Shown piece by piece: positions 61,445 through 64,000 of a stretch of 64,000 bases of DNA. How positions within the stretch are numbered: position 1 is the stretch's first letter; every line of letters begins with the position of its first letter. The stretch is from Aminobacter aminovorans. GTDB taxonomy: Bacteria > Pseudomonadota > Alphaproteobacteria > Rhizobiales > Rhizobiaceae. The notes beneath the pieces are model-generated. The model was not told where the DNA came from. It made no database searches and was given only the letters and a program-made list of their open reading frames with translations. The stretch covers positions 137,449-201,448 of the forward strand of contig NZ_UFSM01000004.1 of NCBI RefSeq assembly GCF_900445235.1, in the 5' to 3' direction. The position numbers were made by a program, and so were the translations under genes.

Positions 61445-62410
61445 ATGAGCCATACACTCCACCACCTCCGCAAGCTGCGCCTGCAGCGCTCGGAACTTGC
61501 CGTGCCGGGCTCCAACCCGGAGATGATCCGCAAAGCCGCCGATGGTGAAGCCGATTACATCTTCCTCGATATCGAGGATGCGGTGGCGCCGCCTGACAAG
61601 GAGCGGGCGCGCAGGAACATCATCCAGGCGCTGAACGAAATCGACTGGCGCGCCAAGGGCAAGACCATTTCGGTTCGCATAAACGGCCTCGACACCCATT
61701 ACATGTACCGCGACGTGGTCGATGTGATGGAACAGGCCGGCGACAAGCTCGACACCATCCTGGTGCCGAAAGTCGGCGTTCCCGCCGATCTCTATACGGT
61801 GGATGCCATGGTCAGCCAGATCGAGATGGCCAAGGGTTTCAAGACCCGTGTCGGCCTGGAAGCCCTGATCGAAACGGCACTTGGCATGGCCAATGTCGAA
61901 GCGATCGCTGCTTATGGCGGCCGGCTCGAGGCAATGCACTTCGGCGTTGCCGATTATGCTGCGAGCTGCAAGGCGCGTACCGTCAGCATCGGCGGTCTCA
62001 ACCCCGATTACCCTGGTGATCAGTGGCACGCCGCGTTGTCGCGCATGACGGTCGCCTGCCGCGCCTACGGCCTTCGCCCCATCGACGGACCGTTCGGCGA
62101 CTTCTCCGATCCGGAAGCCTACATCGCTGCCGCCAAGCGTGCCGCTGCACTCGGCATCGAAGGCAAGTGGGCGATCCACCCCTCGCAGATCGAACTGGCG
62201 AATGCCGTATTTTCGCCGCCGGAAAAGGAAGTCACCCGCGCCCGCCGCATCATCGAAGTGCTCAAGGAGGCCGAGGAGCAGGGCAAGGGTGCCGCAGCTC
62301 TCGACGGCAAGATGATCGACGCCGCATCCGAACGCATGGCCCGCAACGTCCTGGTCATGCACGACGCAATCGAGCAGTCGGCGCGGTCGCGCAACAGCCT
62401 GCCAAACTGA
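61445..62410 (+). CDS. mclA: Malyl-CoA lyase (L-malyl-CoA/beta-methylmalyl-CoA lyase)
   Basis: 321 residues from the ATG at 61445 (GGAGGATCGC upstream). CitE-like TIM barrel: [80 protein letters not shown] and [19 protein letters not shown]. It cleaves malyl-CoA into glyoxylate and acetyl-CoA, closing the serine cycle by regenerating glyoxylate for sgaA. In-frame sequence upstream belongs to sgaA. Confidence 0.93.
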   Translation: MSHTLHHLRKLRLQRSELAVPGSNPEMIRKAADGEADYIFLDIEDAVAPPDKERARRNIIQALNEIDWRAKGKTISVRINGLDTHYMYRDVVDVMEQAGDKLDTILVPKVGVPADLYTVDAMVSQIEMAKGFKTRVGLEALIETALGMANVEAIAAYGGRLEAMHFGVADYAASCKARTVSIGGLNPDYPGDQWHAALSRMTVACRAYGLRPIDGPFGDFSDPEAYIAAAKRAAALGIEGKWAIHPSQIELANAVFSPPEKEVTRARRIIEVLKEAEEQGKGAAALDGKMIDAASERMARNVLVMHDAIEQSARSRNSLPN

Positions 62411-62423
62411 GGAGGAGTTCGAC

Positions 62424-63608
62424 ATGGATATTCATGAATATCAGGCCAAGGAACTGCTCGCCCGCTACTCGGTGCAGATTCCGCGCGGTGGCCTGGCCTA
62501 CAGCCCGGAGCAGGCGACCTATCGCGCCAGCGAGATCGGCGGCGGCAAATGGGTGGTCAAGGCGCAGATCCACTCCGGCGCCCGCGGCAAGGCCGGCGGC
62601 ATCCGCATCTGCACCACCGATAATGAGGTCTCAGAGGCTGCCGAATCCATGCTCGGCCGCAAGCTGGTGACGCACCAGACCGGCCCCAAGGGCAAGCTGG
62701 TATCGCGCCTCTATGTCGAGGAGACCGTCGATATCCGCCAGGAGCTCTATCTCGGCATCGTGCTCGACCGCAAGTCGGAGCGAGTGATGATCGTGGCGTC
62801 CGCCTCAGGCGGCATGGAGATCGAGGAGATTGCCGAAAAGCAGCCCGACTCGATCATCCGCGCCATCGTCGATCCAGGTGCCGGCATGCAGCAGTTTCAG
62901 GCTCGTGAGATCGCCTTTGGTCTCGGCCTCGACAACAGCCTGATCGGCAAGGCCGTCGACACGCTGCTCGGTTGCTACCGCGTCTTCCGCGATTTCGACG
63001 CCTCGATGCTGGAGATCAACCCGCTCGTCATCACCAAGGACGGCAATTTGATCGCGCTCGATGCCAAGATGTCGTTCGACGAGAACGCTCTGTTCCGCCG
63101 CGCCGAGATTTCGGAACTGCGCGACAAGTCGCAGGAAGACCCGCGCGAAACATTCGCCAGCGACCGTGGCCTGTCTTATGTCGGCCTCGAAGGCAACATC
63201 GGCTGCATCATCAACGGTGCCGGCCTCGCCATGGCGACGATGGACATGATCAAGATCGCCGGCGGTGAGCCTGCGAACTTCCTCGACATCGGCGGCGGTG
63301 CGTCGCCCGAACGCGTGGCCAAGGCGTTCCGCGCCGTCCTCGCCGACAAGAACATCGAGACCATCCTCGTCAACATCTTCGCCGGCATCAACCGCTGTGA
63401 CTGGGTGGCCGAGGGCGTCATCAAGGCGATCCGCGAAGTTGGCGTCAACGTGCCGCTGGTCGTCCGGCTCGCTGGAACGAATGTCGAAGAGGGCCGGCGC
63501 ATTCTCGCCGAGTCGGGCGAAAAGGTGATCGTCGCCGATACGCTCGCCGAGGCGGCCGAGAAATCGGTCGAAGCGATGCGCGCCTACTCGAAATCAAAAA
63601 AGAACTAA
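62424..63608 (+). CDS. mtkA: Malate-CoA ligase (malate thiokinase) beta subunit
   Basis: 394 residues. SucC-like ATP-grasp protein: [80 protein letters not shown] and [18 protein letters not shown]. Context with mclA and sgaA indicates malate rather than succinate as substrate. The enzyme makes malyl-CoA from malate, CoA and ATP. It starts 13 bp after mclA, with GAGGAGG upstream. Confidence 0.92.
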   Translation: MDIHEYQAKELLARYSVQIPRGGLAYSPEQATYRASEIGGGKWVVKAQIHSGARGKAGGIRICTTDNEVSEAAESMLGRKLVTHQTGPKGKLVSRLYVEETVDIRQELYLGIVLDRKSERVMIVASASGGMEIEEIAEKQPDSIIRAIVDPGAGMQQFQAREIAFGLGLDNSLIGKAVDTLLGCYRVFRDFDASMLEINPLVITKDGNLIALDAKMSFDENALFRRAEISELRDKSQEDPRETFASDRGLSYVGLEGNIGCIINGAGLAMATMDMIKIAGGEPANFLDIGGGASPERVAKAFRAVLADKNIETILVNIFAGINRCDWVAEGVIKAIREVGVNVPLVVRLAGTNVEEGRRILAESGEKVIVADTLAEAAEKSVEAMRAYSKSKKN

Positions 63609-63619
63609 GGGAGGTCGAA

Positions 63620-64000
63620 ATGGCAGTTCTCTTGAATCGCCGGACGCGTGTCATCGTCCAGGGTCTGACCGGCAAGATCGGCTCGTTCCATGCCGACGAT
63701 ATGAAGCGCTACGGCACCAACGTGGTCGGCGGCGTCACTCCGGGCAAGGGTGGGCAGGTCCACCAGGGCATTCCGGTGTTCAATACCGTCCGCGGTGCCG
63801 TGCGCGAGACCGGTGCCGAAGCCTCGATCGTCTTCGTGCCGCCGCCCTTTGCCGCCGACTCGATCATGGAAGCAGCGGAAGCCGGCCTGAAACTCTGCGT
63901 CTGCATCACCGACGGCATCCCCTCCCAGGACATGATGCGGGTCAAACGCTATATGCGTCGCTTCCGCTACGAAGACCGGATGCGCCTTGTCGGCCCGAAC
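63620..64000 (+). CDS. mtkB: Malate-CoA ligase (malate thiokinase) alpha subunit, 5' part
   Basis: The ATG at 63620 follows GGGAGG. The 127 visible residues read MAVLLNRRTRVIVQGLTGKI, then FHADDMKRYGTNVVGGVTPG, GGQVHQGIPVFNTVRGAVRE and ASIVFVPPPFAADSIMEAAE: the CoA-binding Rossmann domain of a SucD-type subunit. The frame runs off the window. The phospho-histidine domain lies beyond the edge. With mtkA it forms malate thiokinase of the serine cycle. Confidence 0.92.
   Translation, partial: MAVLLNRRTRVIVQGLTGKIGSFHADDMKRYGTNVVGGVTPGKGGQVHQGIPVFNTVRGAVRETGAEASIVFVPPPFAADSIMEAAEAGLKLCVCITDGIPSQDMMRVKRYMRRFRYEDRMRLVGPN

Noticed and set aside
1..64000. CRISPR arrays, tRNAs, rRNAs, insertion sequences, prophage genes
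   Set aside because: Looked for regularly spaced repeats, conserved RNA sequences and transposase or integrase motifs on both strands. None was seen.

Overview
The window is a 64-kb piece of a high-GC alphaproteobacterial chromosome, most likely from a Rhizobiales (Phyllobacteriaceae) methylotroph resembling Aminobacter or Mesorhizobium. The evidence is: serine-cycle genes sgaA-mclA-mtkA-mtkB at the right end, general L-amino-acid (Aap-type) and Liv-type ABC transporters, a second tail-less FtsZ, DUF1127 and DUF1344 small proteins, a fused SecDF, and heavy use of ATGA, TGATG or TTGA overlaps between genes. No rRNA, tRNA, CRISPR array, IS element or phage gene was seen.

Layout. (1) 1-16.3 kb is a tryptophan/kynurenine degradation island: regulators (GlxA-type, MarR, GntR), a PLP dehydratase, a TrpX-like three-gene ABC importer, kynureninase (frameshifted), a Liv-type five-gene ABC importer, tryptophan 2,3-dioxygenase, an aryl-CoA ligase that probably makes 2-aminobenzoyl-CoA, and an arylformamidase-like hydrolase. 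Together they would take tryptophan through N-formylkynurenine, kynurenine and anthranilate to anthraniloyl-CoA. (2) 16.3-22 kb is mixed: three small unknown genes, LysR/5-formyl-THF cyclo-ligase, truncated globin, ftsZ-like gene and a decayed hydrolase. (3) 22-31 kb is an eight-gene leftward operon: semialdehyde dehydrogenase, Aap transporter, GntR regulator, class III aminotransferase and tartrate/malate-type dehydrogenase, i.e. uptake and oxidation of an omega-amino acid. (4) 31-37 kb holds a MocR regulator, a PhyH-like oxygenase and the cyanide-insensitive-type bd oxidase cydAB with its DUF2474 peptide. (5) 37-48 kb is the most accessory-looking part: a giant, lower-GC FkbM/glycosyltransferase gene (frameshifted), a hydrolase without its nucleophile, small exported proteins and a soluble multi-PAS hybrid kinase with an OmpR-type regulator. 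(6) 48-60 kb holds secDF, small conserved proteins, a glycoamylase-like protein, a HisC-like/TetR/nucleoside hydrolase operon divergent from an FAD oxidase, and an S41 protease. (7) 60.2-64 kb is the start of the serine-cycle operon.

Most interesting signals. (a) Four promoters between 37.7 and 44.0 kb share an arrayed GAAAC element with an invariant GAAAC-N10-TA geometry. They lie upstream of the DUF1344, DUF1127 and secreted-protein genes and the hybrid kinase, suggesting an undescribed local regulon. (b) The sgaA leader carries two interleaved perfect inverted repeats (pseudoknot topology), one of which contains the sgaA Shine-Dalgarno, a candidate cis-acting RNA switch for the serine cycle. 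(c) Clean operator-like palindromes lie in front of most catabolic units. (d) At least four otherwise healthy genes (kynU, aapJ, the glycosyltransferase, a secreted-repeat protein) are each broken by one single-base indel, so assembly error must be excluded before calling them pseudogenes.
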